A program made the translations under genes and the position numbers. A model generated the notes under the pieces. The model made no database searches. It was not told the origin of the DNA and saw only the letters and a list, made by a program, of their open reading frames with translations. Shown one piece after another: positions 9,039 through 18,476 of a stretch of DNA of 36,465 nt. The stretch's first letter is position 1, and each line of letters opens with the position of its first letter. Source of the stretch: CAIKXD01 sp035439485 (lineage in GTDB: Bacteria; Bacteroidota; Bacteroidia; UBA4408); the NCBI GenBank assembly GCA_035439485.1, contig DAORKI010000029.1, positions 1 to 36,465 of the forward strand, in the 5' to 3' direction.

Positions 9039-12000
9039 TTAAAGTTTACCTGCTAAAACAAAACTTTTTCTAATTTTCTTTGTATTTCCTTTGGTATCAA
9101 AGTACTCAAAGAATATAGTATAGACACCAATATTTGCTTTTTCGTTGCTTTCGGTAATACCATCCCAACTGAAAACACCCGCAGTCCCTAGTAATTCGTT
9201 TTCTATAATTTTAGTTATAAAACGTCCTCTAGCGTCATAAATACTTGCATTGGCCACATTACCTGGTTCAGCAAACAAATAATTTACAATTAAAACGTCA
9301 TTATACCCATCATTATCAGGTGAAAATATCTCATTTGCAAAGCTAATGACATCGCTAGCTTGGCTATCATCCATATATTGTGAATTTTTATATCCTGGAG
9401 TTGCAAAACCAACTTGTTCAGATGCAGAATGCCAATTACTTAAATCGCTGCTTTTTCTAGCAAAACTGATTCGTTCTAAAGAAACACCCTTTTTATCACG
9501 AATTAGAGGATAATGCATGTTTTCGGTATACATTAGGGCATCAATTAAAGTATCGTTATTTAAAATAAAACCAAAACTACCATCGCCAACATTCATACTT
9601 GGCATACTACTCACGTTTATAAAATTATTTTTATTTGATGAGTAATATTGAGATTTTACTGCTTCCACATTTTCACTCACAACATAATATTCGTTAGGAA
9701 AAATTAAATAACCCAAGGTATCAATAGTTTTAAGGTTGGAAAAAGTTTTTGAAAGGGTATCTACATTAGCAATTTTAACCTTATTGAGAGATAAAACCTT
9801 CGCGCTTGCATTATAAAACTCAACAAAATCATAGCCATCTGTTTTTGGATTAAATAATAATTCATTTAAAACAATATCTCCATTGGCAATATCTTGAGGA
9901 ATAGCAAATCGGCCACTAATAACCGTGTTGATGAGGTTTCCAACACAGTCGGTTAAGGTACCGTTGATGGTTAAAGTATAAATAGTTCCTGTTTGAAGAG
10001 GTGATTGCAAATTTAGTCCTAGCTTTTTTAAATCGGGGAAATAGGGAATCACATAATATGGGTTTCCAATGCCATTGTCAATGGTATAATTGATAACATT
10101 ATAAATGGTATTTTCATTTAAAGATTCAGAAAAATACACCACAATATTGTTAGGATTTAAATAGGCAATTCGAAGTATTTCTGGCGCTTTAGTGTCGGGG
10201 TTTGGCTCATTTATACTGTTTAACTGACCAGGTGTACCCCCTGCAATACTGGTACTTGCACTCCAGTTTTCACTTCCAGCACATGGGTTTAAAGGGTCTT
10301 TTTGTTCCAAACTCCAACCACCAGCTGCCTTATCACTATTGCCATACCATTGGTCAGAAAAAGTAACACTTGAAATAATATTTCCTGCTGCATTGCTAAG
10401 AGTCACTTCGGCACCTGTATTGGTAAGCGAACTAAAGTTCTCAGCCACATAGTTATTTCCAAATATAGCATCATTCGCATTTGCTGTATTTTGCAGTACA
10501 GTTAGGTATTCGCCACCTTGAATACTGGCACAACCAAAAATGGTGTTTGAACTGCCTGTTTTGATAATATATCCCATTAAGTTAATTGGATAGCTAGTTT
10601 TGTTGTAAATTTCAACATACTCAGAGGCGGGCAATCCAACAACAGGAGTTTCATCAGCCAAAATTTCATTAATTACAAGGTCGTAGGCTTGTGCTTGATA
10701 AAGACTAAAGCTTTCACTTGCTGAAGATGAAATTACATTTCCAGCACAGTCTTTAACGCTGCCATTGATGTTAATTGTGTAAATGGTATTATTGTTAAAA
10801 CTAGTATTAAATGTTAAAATTACTTGATCATAAAAAGGTCCAAAGAGCTGTATTCCAGAAGGAAATCCTATTGCATTATTAACAAAATAGGTTGCGGTAT
10901 TAAGCAAAGAAGTACTGTCTTGTGGCTCATTAAATTTAATTCTTAAAGCGTTTGGGCTTTCAACACATAATGCCTTAATTTCGGGAGATTTATTATCTGG
11001 ATTGCTTGCTGCTACACTGTTTATTGTTCCGGGAGTACCTCCACTAGCACTGTTTGAAGCAATCCAATTGCTTTTACCTCCACAAGGGTTAAGCATATCT
11101 ATTTGCTCTAAACTATATCCACCATTGGCTTTGTTGGAATTACCATACCAAGTATCCAAATAGTCAACAGCATGAATAACATTTCCGAGCGTGTCAGCTA
11201 TTACTAAAGTTGTTCCTGAATTTGTGATTGAGCTTGAAGAAAGCCCTGGAACAACAATAGTTTTTCCATAAACTTGCAAGGCTTGATTTGCATTAGAAGC
11301 ACATAAAATAACGTACTCACCAGGGTTGATTGTTGATGATGGCAATGATTTGAAACTACCTCCATATTTCAATTGCCATTTTGCTAAATTAATAGGAAAT
11401 GCAGTTCTATTATACAATTCAACATATTCATAATTTGGCAATCCCAAAGAAGGCTCAGGGTCGGCCATAATCTCATTAATTACAATATCAAATGGTTTAG
11501 CATTATAATTTGAAAAATTAGCCGAAAGCGTTGATGTGCTGTTATTTCCTGCACAATCGCTTAATAAAGAATTTAAAGTAACTGTGTAAATTAAATTAAA
11601 TTGCAATGGGCTTGACAAAATTAATGAAACGCTATTTGCTGGGGTTCCATTGAAACTAATAGAAGCTGGGCTATTAATGGAATTATTAATGCTAAACATA
11701 GCAGCCGTAATACTTGAATAATTTACAATTGGTTCAGTAAATTCAATTTCAATTTGATAAGCATTAATAATTCTAACACTTCCTAAATTAGGTGCTGTTG
11801 CATCAGGGTTAAGAGCATACACAGCATTGGTTTTACCTGGTGTGCCTCCATTGGTGTTTGTAGAAGCTGTCCAATTGGTACCTGCAGCACAAGGATTTGT
11901 AGGGTCAATCATTTCTAAAGACCAGCCACCAGCTGCTTTGCTGATATCATTATACCATTGATCTGAATAAGCAACTTGATGAATTAATTGTCCGTTATTG

Positions 12001-14066
12001 TCTTTGATAGATAATGTTGTTCCAGAGTTTGTTATTGCGGTTGAACTTAGGCTAGGGACAGAAACCACATTTCCATAAATACTTAAATCGGTAAGCGCAG
12101 CTGAGGTGGTTAAAACTAAAAAACTATCAGCAGGAATTACCGCATTAGGAAAGTTTCTTACAGTAGTGCCATGCTCGAAAGTCCAGCCATTGGTACTAAT
12201 GTTGTAATTTGTTGTATTATAAAGTTCCACATATTCGGCATCAGGCAAACCTACAATGGGTGAAGGATCGGCCATAATTTCATTAATTACCACATCAAAA
12301 GGAGCGGGTAAAAAATAAATAAAATTAAAGGTGGTAGGGTTTAATGCATTTCCTGAACAGTCGCTCAATCCTATACATGAAATGGTGTAATTTAAACCCA
12401 CTTGAAGTGGTGAAGACAAATTTAAAGTAACACAATTTCCATTGATTGTAACATTTGCTGGAGGTCCAATTCCATTATTGATACTGAGGTTGGCCGCAAT
12501 AAGCAGTTGAGGATTTATGGGTTCAGAAAAGCATATGTTTAGCGTATTAGCATTTGGTGTTTCGCTGCTAGAAATTTGAGGAGAAGTGTTGTCAATACTG
12601 TTATTATAAACAGAATTCACCTGGCCAGGAGTTCCGCCAGATGGGTGATTGCTTGCAATCCAATTGCCACCACCTGCGCAATTGCTGGCTATATTTGGAT
12701 TTATTAGCTCTAATGCCCAACCACCAGTGGCTTTTATGGCATCTTGATACCAAGTATCATAATAATTTACACTATCAATAAAAGTTCCTACATCTGTTTT
12801 AAGAAAAAGTCTATCTGAAGCATTATTCAAACTTGGCCATGAACTTACTCCCTTTACATTGCCAAAGGACTGATATAATGCAGTGTCGGCATTGGCGCAT
12901 AAAATTAAATATTGTCCAGGTAAAAGAGTAAAATTACCTATCGTTCCGTTGGTGCTTGGGTCACTAATTTTCCAGCCGTTTAAGTTAATAGAATTAGAAG
13001 ACCTATTATAAATTTCAACGAATTCAGCATTTGGCAAACCTACTAATGGCGTTTGATCAGTATAAATTTCATTGATGATAATATCCCGGAATTGGGCAGT
13101 TGCAGGAACAATGTAACTAAAATTAGTATTACTTCCAACAGCGATTACATTGGTGGCTATATCTTCGATAGCATTTACAACAATATTATAGTTTGTGTTA
13201 TTTACCAAATTATTTGAAAGCACTAAATGTACTAAAGATGAATTACTTAAGTCTCTTGTTGCACTACCAATATTTATTCCATTGTTAATATTATAGTTAA
13301 GCACATTTTCGCAGGTTAAAATGCTAACAGCTTCACTAAAAAGCACATCAACATTGTTGGCATTAATAGCAGTAGCACTGAGTAGTTGCGGAGGCGTTGT
13401 ATCCAAAACAATTGGGCCAACGAAGATGTCATCAAAAAAGTGTTTTTGAAAAAAAGATGCTGTTGATTGCACAATAGAAAATCCAAAGAAACCACTTGTG
13501 GTAATACTAGCATCGTTGACATTGCCTTCTGTAGTGTAAGTGTTTCCAGTTCCTGTTAAATCACGTTCTAAAGTCCAATCATTTGATGCAGTTCTTATTA
13601 CTTTAATTTTAACCGTTGTATTTGAAACGTTCGTAGTGCCATCAATGCCATCAATAATTTTTGTATTTGTTCCTGCAACACGCTTATATAAGCAAATATC
13701 ATCTTGAGTACTACCAATTCGCACAAAATATCCATTGGAGTTGCTTGCTTGGAGGTTAGCATTATCTGAAGTCAAAAAAACATCAACATAATTGGCCCCT
13801 GAAGTGTTAAATTGCAAATTAGCGTAAAACTCCCATTGACAATCATTAACAAGAGCATTTGGAGTTGATAAATAAAAACTGCTGTTGGTAATTGTTTTGT
13901 TTGAGCGAAGTTGGTTATTAGAAGATACTGGAACAACCACAAACACTGAATCATCTCCAGTCCATGTAGGACTAAGATTAATATTGCCATCAGTAAAGTT
14001 GTCGTTTACTTGAGCCAAAACATTTGATAGGACAAACAAAAATAATATGCTAAAAAATAATCTCAT
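9039..14066 (-). CDS. Giant surface protein with five lamin-tail (LTD) modules
   Basis: 1675 residues from the ATG at 14066, which gives the leader MRLFFSILFLFVLSNVLAQ; the open frame extends 19 codons upstream but without leader character. Residues ~20-230 look like a concanavalin/laminin-G-type beta sandwich (DNFTDGNINL, FFDDIFVGP). Lamin-tail domains then begin near residues 328, 592, 861, 1130 and 1398, each opening with a version of VINEIMADPxPxxGLPxxEYVELYN. The first four contain GGWSLExIDPxNPC...GGTPGxxNS, followed by an SbsA/Big-type Ig-like unit with CSGN/CAGN. Residues ~1574-1675 form a FlgD/CHU_C-like T9SS tail (EIFSPDNDGYNDVLIV). It is probably surface-displayed and matrix- or polymer-binding. 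LTD domains also occur near bacterial nucleases, but no nuclease motif is seen here. Confidence 0.88.
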   Translation of the reverse strand: MRLFFSILFLFVLSNVLAQVNDNFTDGNINLSPTWTGDDSVFVVVPVSSNNQLRSNKTITNSSFYLSTPNALVNDCQWEFYANLQFNTSGANYVDVFLTSDNANLQASNSNGYFVRIGSTQDDICLYKRVAGTNTKIIDGIDGTTNVSNTTVKIKVIRTASNDWTLERDLTGTGNTYTTEGNVNDASITTSGFFGFSIVQSTASFFQKHFFDDIFVGPIVLDTTPPQLLSATAINANNVDVLFSEAVSILTCENVLNYNINNGINIGSATRDLSNSSLVHLVLSNNLVNNTNYNIVVNAIEDIATNVIAVGSNTNFSYIVPATAQFRDIIINEIYTDQTPLVGLPNAEFVEIYNRSSNSINLNGWKISDPSTNGTIGNFTLLPGQYLILCANADTALYQSFGNVKGVSSWPSLNNASDRLFLKTDVGTFIDSVNYYDTWYQDAIKATGGWALELINPNIASNCAGGGNWIASNHPSGGTPGQVNSVYNNSIDNTSPQISSSETPNANTLNICFSEPINPQLLIAANLSINNGIGPPANVTINGNCVTLNLSSPLQVGLNYTISCIGLSDCSGNALNPTTFNFIYFLPAPFDVVINEIMADPSPIVGLPDAEYVELYNTTNYNISTNGWTFEHGTTVRNFPNAVIPADSFLVLTTSAALTDLSIYGNVVSVPSLSSTAITNSGTTLSIKDNNGQLIHQVAYSDQWYNDISKAAGGWSLEMIDPTNPCAAGTNWTASTNTNGGTPGKTNAVYALNPDATAPNLGSVRIINAYQIEIEFTEPIVNYSSITAAMFSINNSINSPASISFNGTPANSVSLILSSPLQFNLIYTVTLNSLLSDCAGNNSTSTLSANFSNYNAKPFDIVINEIMADPEPSLGLPNYEYVELYNRTAFPINLAKWQLKYGGSFKSLPSSTINPGEYVILCASNANQALQVYGKTIVVPGLSSSSITNSGTTLVIADTLGNVIHAVDYLDTWYGNSNKANGGYSLEQIDMLNPCGGKSNWIASNSASGGTPGTINSVAASNPDNKSPEIKALCVESPNALRIKFNEPQDSTSLLNTATYFVNNAIGFPSGIQLFGPFYDQVILTFNTSFNNNTIYTININGSVKDCAGNVISSSASESFSLYQAQAYDLVINEILADETPVVGLPASEYVEIYNKTSYPINLMGYIIKTGSSNTIFGCASIQGGEYLTVLQNTANANDAIFGNNYVAENFSSLTNTGAEVTLSNAAGNIISSVTFSDQWYGNSDKAAGGWSLEQKDPLNPCAGSENWSASTSIAGGTPGQLNSINEPNPDTKAPEILRIAYLNPNNIVVYFSESLNENTIYNVINYTIDNGIGNPYYVIPYFPDLKKLGLNLQSPLQTGTIYTLTINGTLTDCVGNLINTVISGRFAIPQDIANGDIVLNELLFNPKTDGYDFVEFYNASAKVLSLNKVKIANVDTLSKTFSNLKTIDTLGYLIFPNEYYVVSENVEAVKSQYYSSNKNNFINVSSMPSMNVGDGSFGFILNNDTLIDALMYTENMHYPLIRDKKGVSLERISFARKSSDLSNWHSASEQVGFATPGYKNSQYMDDSQASDVISFANEIFSPDNDGYNDVLIVNYLFAEPGNVANASIYDARGRFITKIIENELLGTAGVFSWDGITESNEKANIGVYTIFFEYFDTKGNTKKIRKSFVLAGKL
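9840..13090 (-). repeat. Tandem LTD + Ig-like modules, ~265-residue period
   Basis: LTD starts lie near base positions 13084, 12292, 11484, 10676 and 9872, so the period is 792-808 bases. The first four units carry a full LTD plus Ig-like linker; the fifth LTD is shorter and lacks the GGTPG ending. DNA similarity between units is visible around each VINEI start. Confidence 0.8.
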
Positions 14067-14287
14067 ATCTGCTGTTGATAGGGATAGTAAACGGTAAATG
14101 TAAAAAATACTTTTATATTTCAATCTTAAATTTCATCATTTAACAATGAATTTACATACTTATCTAAAAAAAAAAGAAGTAAGAAGCAGGAGAACAGGTC
14201 AGAATTTAGTTTAAAATAGGTTATTAAATGAAAAACAGGTTCAAAAGTTTGTGCCTTAATTTCATTAATATTATTCATATTTGCCTA

Positions 14288-14764
14288 ATGAAAAGCGCCA
14301 GTAGTAATGAAATAAAATCAGCTTTGCATAACTTAAATCCTAATGAGTTAATGCAAATTTGTTTACGTTTGGCCAAGCACAAAAAGGAAAATAAAGAGTT
14401 ATTGAGTTATTTGTTGTATGAGGCCGATAACGAAATACAATACATTGAGCATATTAAACTTGAAATAGAGCAACATTTCAGCAATTTAACAGCATCAAAT
14501 TTTAGTAACTTACTTAAGAAAATTCGAAAGGTGGTGCGAATTGCGAATAAATACATCAAGTTTTCGGGCAAAAGAAATGTTGAAGTTGCTGTATTAATCT
14601 ATGTTTGTCAACAATTAAAACCTTATACAAAACAAGCAAGTAGCGTTGCATTAATGAATTTGTATCATCGACAAATAATGAAAATTAATAAAGCATTAAT
14701 TCAATTAGAAGAAGATTTACAGTATGATTACAAGCAAGAAATAGAATCTATTCAAATACCTTAA
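14288..14764 (+). CDS. Conserved hypothetical helical protein
   Basis: 158 residues from the ATG at 14288; the frame also offers an ATG at 14228 (178 residues), but that extension is hydrophobic and looks untranslated. The sequence is helical and Lys/Glu-rich with LNPNELMQICLRLAKHKKENKELLSYLLYEADNE near the start. I recognise it only as resembling uncharacterised Bacteroidota proteins. There is no leader, membrane helix or catalytic motif. It ends 2 bp before the MazG-like gene, so the two are almost certainly co-transcribed. No function can be assigned. Confidence 0.7.
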   Translation: MKSASSNEIKSALHNLNPNELMQICLRLAKHKKENKELLSYLLYEADNEIQYIEHIKLEIEQHFSNLTASNFSNLLKKIRKVVRIANKYIKFSGKRNVEVAVLIYVCQQLKPYTKQASSVALMNLYHRQIMKINKALIQLEEDLQYDYKQEIESIQIP

Positions 14765-14766
14765 AT

Positions 14767-15087
14767 ATGACTATTAATCAAGCACAACAAGCCGTTGACC
14801 AATGGATTAAAACACATGGTGTTCGATATTTTAATGAACTTACCAATATGGCTATTTTAACTGAAGAAGTGGGAGAGGTAGCACGTATTATTTCTAGAAA
14901 ATATGGAGAACAATCTTTTAAAGCAAGCGACAACCAAGATCTTGGGCAGGAATTGGCAGATGTATTTTTTGTGTTGATTTGTTTGGCAAATCAAACTGGG
15001 GTTGATTTGCAAAAACAGCTCGAGTTAAATTTTGAAAGAAAAGCCAAACGTGATCATGACAGGCATCACAACAACAAAAAACTATAA
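14767..15087 (+). CDS. MazG-like nucleotide pyrophosphohydrolase
   Basis: 106 residues, the size of single-domain MazG-like enzymes that hydrolyse (d)NTPs to NMP and pyrophosphate. The metal-binding pattern is present: E33/E34 and E37 in LTEEVGEVAR, then E62 and D65 in DLGQELADVFFVLICLANQ. The C-terminal His/Lys-rich tail (RKAKRDHDRHHNNKKL) is typical. It is cytoplasmic and starts 2 bp after the preceding hypothetical gene. The likely role is removal of non-canonical nucleotides; the exact substrate cannot be read from the sequence. Confidence 0.88.
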   Translation: MTINQAQQAVDQWIKTHGVRYFNELTNMAILTEEVGEVARIISRKYGEQSFKASDNQDLGQELADVFFVLICLANQTGVDLQKQLELNFERKAKRDHDRHHNNKKL

Positions 15088-15161
15088 CAATTTTTTGCAA
15101 AATATTTAATGTAAATGGTCGTTGATAATGACTGTTTGATGTTTTTTAAGGTATTTTATAT

Positions 15162-16103
15162 ATGTCATTAAGCCTTTTACAAATTAGGTATTTACAAGTC
15201 AAGCGGATACTTAAAGAAGGAGGCTTGGGAACAGTTTTATTGCCTTTTTTATTACTAGCATTATCCTTTGCTTCTTTTAAAGCGTATCAAAGTTTGTCCT
15301 ATGCTATAGTGCTAACTTTATTTTTATTTTTACTTTGTTTGAGTTTGCATTTGCGAAGAGAAGATAAAACATTTGCACAATTACATATTCCTAATTGGCG
15401 CGTTCAAATGTATATTGAGTATGTATTAATTTGTTTTCCTTTCTCATTTACAGCGCTATTTACAGCGTATTTTTATTTTTTTCCTTTGTTACTTTTCATG
15501 CTTATTTTAATTCCAACAATGAAGTACCAATCGGTGCAAAAAACCACGTTTAAAAACATTTCAAAACTGTTTTCTTCCAGCTTTGCAATTGAATGGATAA
15601 GTGGATTTAGAACATCGTATTTAACCGTTATTTCTTTGTATGTTTTGGCTATTGTCACTTGTTGGATACGTTTTGCACCATTATTAATGCTTTGGTTGTT
15701 GACTATAAGCATACTCAATTTTTACCATGAATATGAAGCCTTGCCTATTTTGAAAGCACATCATTATCGAGCAAAAAGTTTCTTACATCAAAAATTGAAA
15801 GAACATGGTTTATACCTCATTTACTTTTATGCACCATTACTTACTATAAATGCTTTTTTTAATAGTGATTTTATTGATATCAATATTTTGTTTTTGTTGG
15901 TTCAATTGGCCTTGCTTTTTTTTGCTATTAATATCAAGTATGCAAATTATATTCCTGCGCAGCAAAACGTATCTTCCAATATCATTGTTGCCATTCTTTC
16001 AGTAGCAGCTATAGTGCCATTTTTATTGCCATTGCCAGTTATTTTTGCAGTTGTTTATTATAAAAAAGCGATACAAAATTTACAAAATTATTTTCATGCT
16101 TAA
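15162..16103 (+). CDS. Integral membrane protein, probable ABC-2-type permease
   Basis: 313 residues with about eight hydrophobic segments. Short basic loops separate them, including RYLQVKRILKEGG at the N-terminus, which is common in small ABC exporter permeases. The last 8 bp overlap the start of the ATPase gene at 16096, indicating translational coupling and a joint complex. The sequence alone does not match a well-known permease family, so the assignment rests on topology and the neighbour. The substrate is unknown. Confidence 0.7.
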   Translation: MSLSLLQIRYLQVKRILKEGGLGTVLLPFLLLALSFASFKAYQSLSYAIVLTLFLFLLCLSLHLRREDKTFAQLHIPNWRVQMYIEYVLICFPFSFTALFTAYFYFFPLLLFMLILIPTMKYQSVQKTTFKNISKLFSSSFAIEWISGFRTSYLTVISLYVLAIVTCWIRFAPLLMLWLLTISILNFYHEYEALPILKAHHYRAKSFLHQKLKEHGLYLIYFYAPLLTINAFFNSDFIDINILFLLVQLALLFFAINIKYANYIPAQQNVSSNIIVAILSVAAIVPFLLPLPVIFAVVYYKKAIQNLQNYFHA

Positions 16104-16782
16104 TATCATTCAACTCCACGTTTCTTTTGATAAAAAAAGCGTATTAAATTACTTGAGCGCTGATTTTAAGGAGCCGCAAATTATAGGTATAGTAGGACTC
16201 AATGGAGCAGGCAAAAGCACATTTTTTAATGCACTATCAGGAGCGATAAAAACCGAAAGGGGTGTTTTTACCCAAAATCAAATTCCAGTAGATTTTAACA
16301 CTGTAGCTTATTTGGAAACCAACAACTATTTTTACAGTAACATCACAGGAAATGAATATCTAAGCATTTTTAAAGACTCAAATCCGCAGTTTCAATTGGA
16401 TGTACTTCAAGCTCATTTTAAATTGCCCTTAGATGATTTAATTGAAACCTATTCAACAGGAATGAAAAAGAAGCTCGCCTTATTGGGAATATTAAAGCAA
16501 AACAAAGAAATTTATCTTTTTGATGAGCCATTTAATGGACTTGATATAGAAAGTAATAAAATTGTAGAATGGATAATCACCGCATTGTTTAATAAAGGGA
16601 AAACTATTTTTATTTCATCTCATATTATTGACCCGTTGCTTACTATTTGTCATCAAATTTGTTATTTAGAAGATGGGGTATTTACACGCATTTTTAATAA
16701 AGATAACTTTCATGAGGTGGAAGAAGTTGTTTTTTCAAAACTAAAGCAAAAGGCACAGGAGCAAATTCAAAGATCGATATAA
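16096..16782 (+). CDS. ABC transporter ATP-binding protein
   Basis: 228 residues from the ATG at 16096, chosen because it gives the normal MLNIIQLHVSF start and overlaps the permease stop; an in-frame ATG at 16045 lies well inside the permease gene. Walker A is GLNGAGKST (34-42), the signature region is YSTGMKKKLALLG, Walker B is IYLFDEPFNGLD and the H-loop is ISSH. The signature serine is present (STGMKKK rather than SGGQ), as in many ABC-2 exporter ATPases. It should energise the membrane protein encoded just upstream. Substrate unknown. Confidence 0.88.
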   Translation: MLNIIQLHVSFDKKSVLNYLSADFKEPQIIGIVGLNGAGKSTFFNALSGAIKTERGVFTQNQIPVDFNTVAYLETNNYFYSNITGNEYLSIFKDSNPQFQLDVLQAHFKLPLDDLIETYSTGMKKKLALLGILKQNKEIYLFDEPFNGLDIESNKIVEWIITALFNKGKTIFISSHIIDPLLTICHQICYLEDGVFTRIFNKDNFHEVEEVVFSKLKQKAQEQIQRSI

Positions 16783-16965
16783 TTATAGGGATGTATGTTA
16801 TTTCTTTTTTTAGGATGAATTTTATTCCACCAATTACTACCCAATAAAACACTGCAATCTACTTAAGAGGTATTTAATTAACCTTAATTTGCATCTGGAT
16901 AAACGAGGAATTGTAAATTTGAATATATTAAACTATTTGTTTATGAAGTTTTGTTATTTTTTTAT
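16783..16965. other. Convergent intergenic gap, nothing recognised
   Basis: This 183-bp A+T-rich stretch lies between the ends of the ABC ATPase gene and gpmI. I see no strong hairpin with a T-run and no gene. Confidence 0.4.
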
Positions 16966-18474
16966 TCAACTTACCAACACTTTTCCTGTCATTTCAACAG
17001 GTTGCTCTAGGTGCATTATTTTTAAAATACAAGGAGCCACATCGGCTAAACGGCCATGTTCAATTTTAGTAAATTCATTACTAATTAAAATACAAGGCAC
17101 CGGATTGAGTGAATGCGCGGTATTGGGGCTGCCATCATCGTTCAACATATAATCAGCATTGCCATGATCGGCAATTATAATAAACGAATAGCCGTGTTGT
17201 AATCCAGCTTGAACTACATCCTGCAAGCAGGCATCAACTGTTTCTAAGGCTTTAACAACAGCACTAAATACTCCTGTATGACCAACCATATCGGGGTTTG
17301 CAAAGTTCAAACAAATAAAATCAGGTTGTACCGCATGTATGGTTTTTACTATTTTGTCTTTTAAAGGAATTGCACTCATTTCGGGTTGTAAATCGTAAGT
17401 GGCCACTTTGGGTGATGGCTCCATAATGCGCATTTCGCCATCAAATGCAGCCTCTCTTCCACCCGAAAAAAAGAAAGTAACATGTGGGTATTTTTCTGTT
17501 TCAGCAGCCCGCAACTGTGTTTTTTTTGCATTAGCTATAACTTCACCTAAAGTCATGCTGAGGTTATCTTTTTCGTAGCAAACATATACGTTTTTGTATT
17601 GTTCATCATAACGTGTCATGGTAGTGTAGTGCAAGGGCATGGTTTGCATATTGTACTCCGGCATATCCTTTTGCGTAAGCACTTCAGTTATTTCACGACA
17701 TCTATCGGTTCTAAAATTAAAACATATTACAGCATCATTTTCTTTAATAATACCTTTTTTATTAATAATGCATGGCTTTAAAAATTCATCGGTAACTCCT
17801 TCATTATATGATGCCGCAATAGCATCTTCTGCATTGGCAAAAGCTGCACCCTGAGCATGTATTATTAAATCATAAGCTATTTTTACACGTTCCCATCTTT
17901 TATCTCTATCCATAGCATAATAGCGACCACAAACACTCACAATTTGAGCGGGAGAATTCGTATTTCTGATATATTTTTCTAATTCTTGAATAAAGCCTAA
18001 ACCACTTTTTGGGTCAGTATCTCTACCATCTAAAAATGCATGAATGTATACTTTTGTATGGCCTAAATTTTTAGCCATATCACACAAAGCATATACATGT
18101 TTATTACTGCTGTGTACACCACCATCGCTAAGTAATCCCATTAAATGAAGCGCTTGGTTATTATTTTTGGCATAATTAATAGCGTTAACAAGTGCTATAT
18201 TTTCAAAAAAACTTTTATCTTTTATAGCTAAATTTATTTTTACTAAGTCTTGGTATACTACTCTGCCAGCACCTATGTTTAAATGACCAACTTCTGAATT
18301 CCCCATTTGCCCTTCAGGCAAACCTACATCTTCGCCACATGCTAATAATTGACTGTGAGGATAAGACTTTAATAATGACTGATAAAATGGAACATTTGCA
18401 TGCGCCACTGCATCTGACTTTGAACCATTTCCTAAACCCCATCCATCTAAAATAATTAATGCTGCTTTACTCAT
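16966..18474 (-). CDS. gpmI: 2,3-bisphosphoglycerate-independent phosphoglycerate mutase
   Basis: 502 residues, close to the usual ~510 for GpmI. The enzyme interconverts 3- and 2-phosphoglycerate in glycolysis/gluconeogenesis in the cytoplasm, using two Mn ions and a phosphoserine intermediate. Key sequences are all present: LDGWG with metal-ligand D10, the catalytic Ser60 in QMGNSEVGH, HAFLDGRDTDP, NFRTDRCRE, NFANPDMVGHTG and IIADHGNAD. It is the last gene of a tight minus-strand series, beginning 2 bp after the stop of the histidine kinase gene. That is an unusual partner for a glycolytic enzyme. Identification is secure. Confidence 0.97.
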   Translation of the reverse strand: MSKAALIILDGWGLGNGSKSDAVAHANVPFYQSLLKSYPHSQLLACGEDVGLPEGQMGNSEVGHLNIGAGRVVYQDLVKINLAIKDKSFFENIALVNAINYAKNNNQALHLMGLLSDGGVHSSNKHVYALCDMAKNLGHTKVYIHAFLDGRDTDPKSGLGFIQELEKYIRNTNSPAQIVSVCGRYYAMDRDKRWERVKIAYDLIIHAQGAAFANAEDAIAASYNEGVTDEFLKPCIINKKGIIKENDAVICFNFRTDRCREITEVLTQKDMPEYNMQTMPLHYTTMTRYDEQYKNVYVCYEKDNLSMTLGEVIANAKKTQLRAAETEKYPHVTFFFSGGREAAFDGEMRIMEPSPKVATYDLQPEMSAIPLKDKIVKTIHAVQPDFICLNFANPDMVGHTGVFSAVVKALETVDACLQDVVQAGLQHGYSFIIIADHGNADYMLNDDGSPNTAHSLNPVPCILISNEFTKIEHGRLADVAPCILKIMHLEQPVEMTGKVLVS

Positions 18475-18476
18475 AT

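Noticed and set aside
9039..14123. Start of the LTD protein at 14123
   Set aside because: The 19 extra residues lack leader character; the ATG at 14066 gives a clean signal peptide ending in LAQ.
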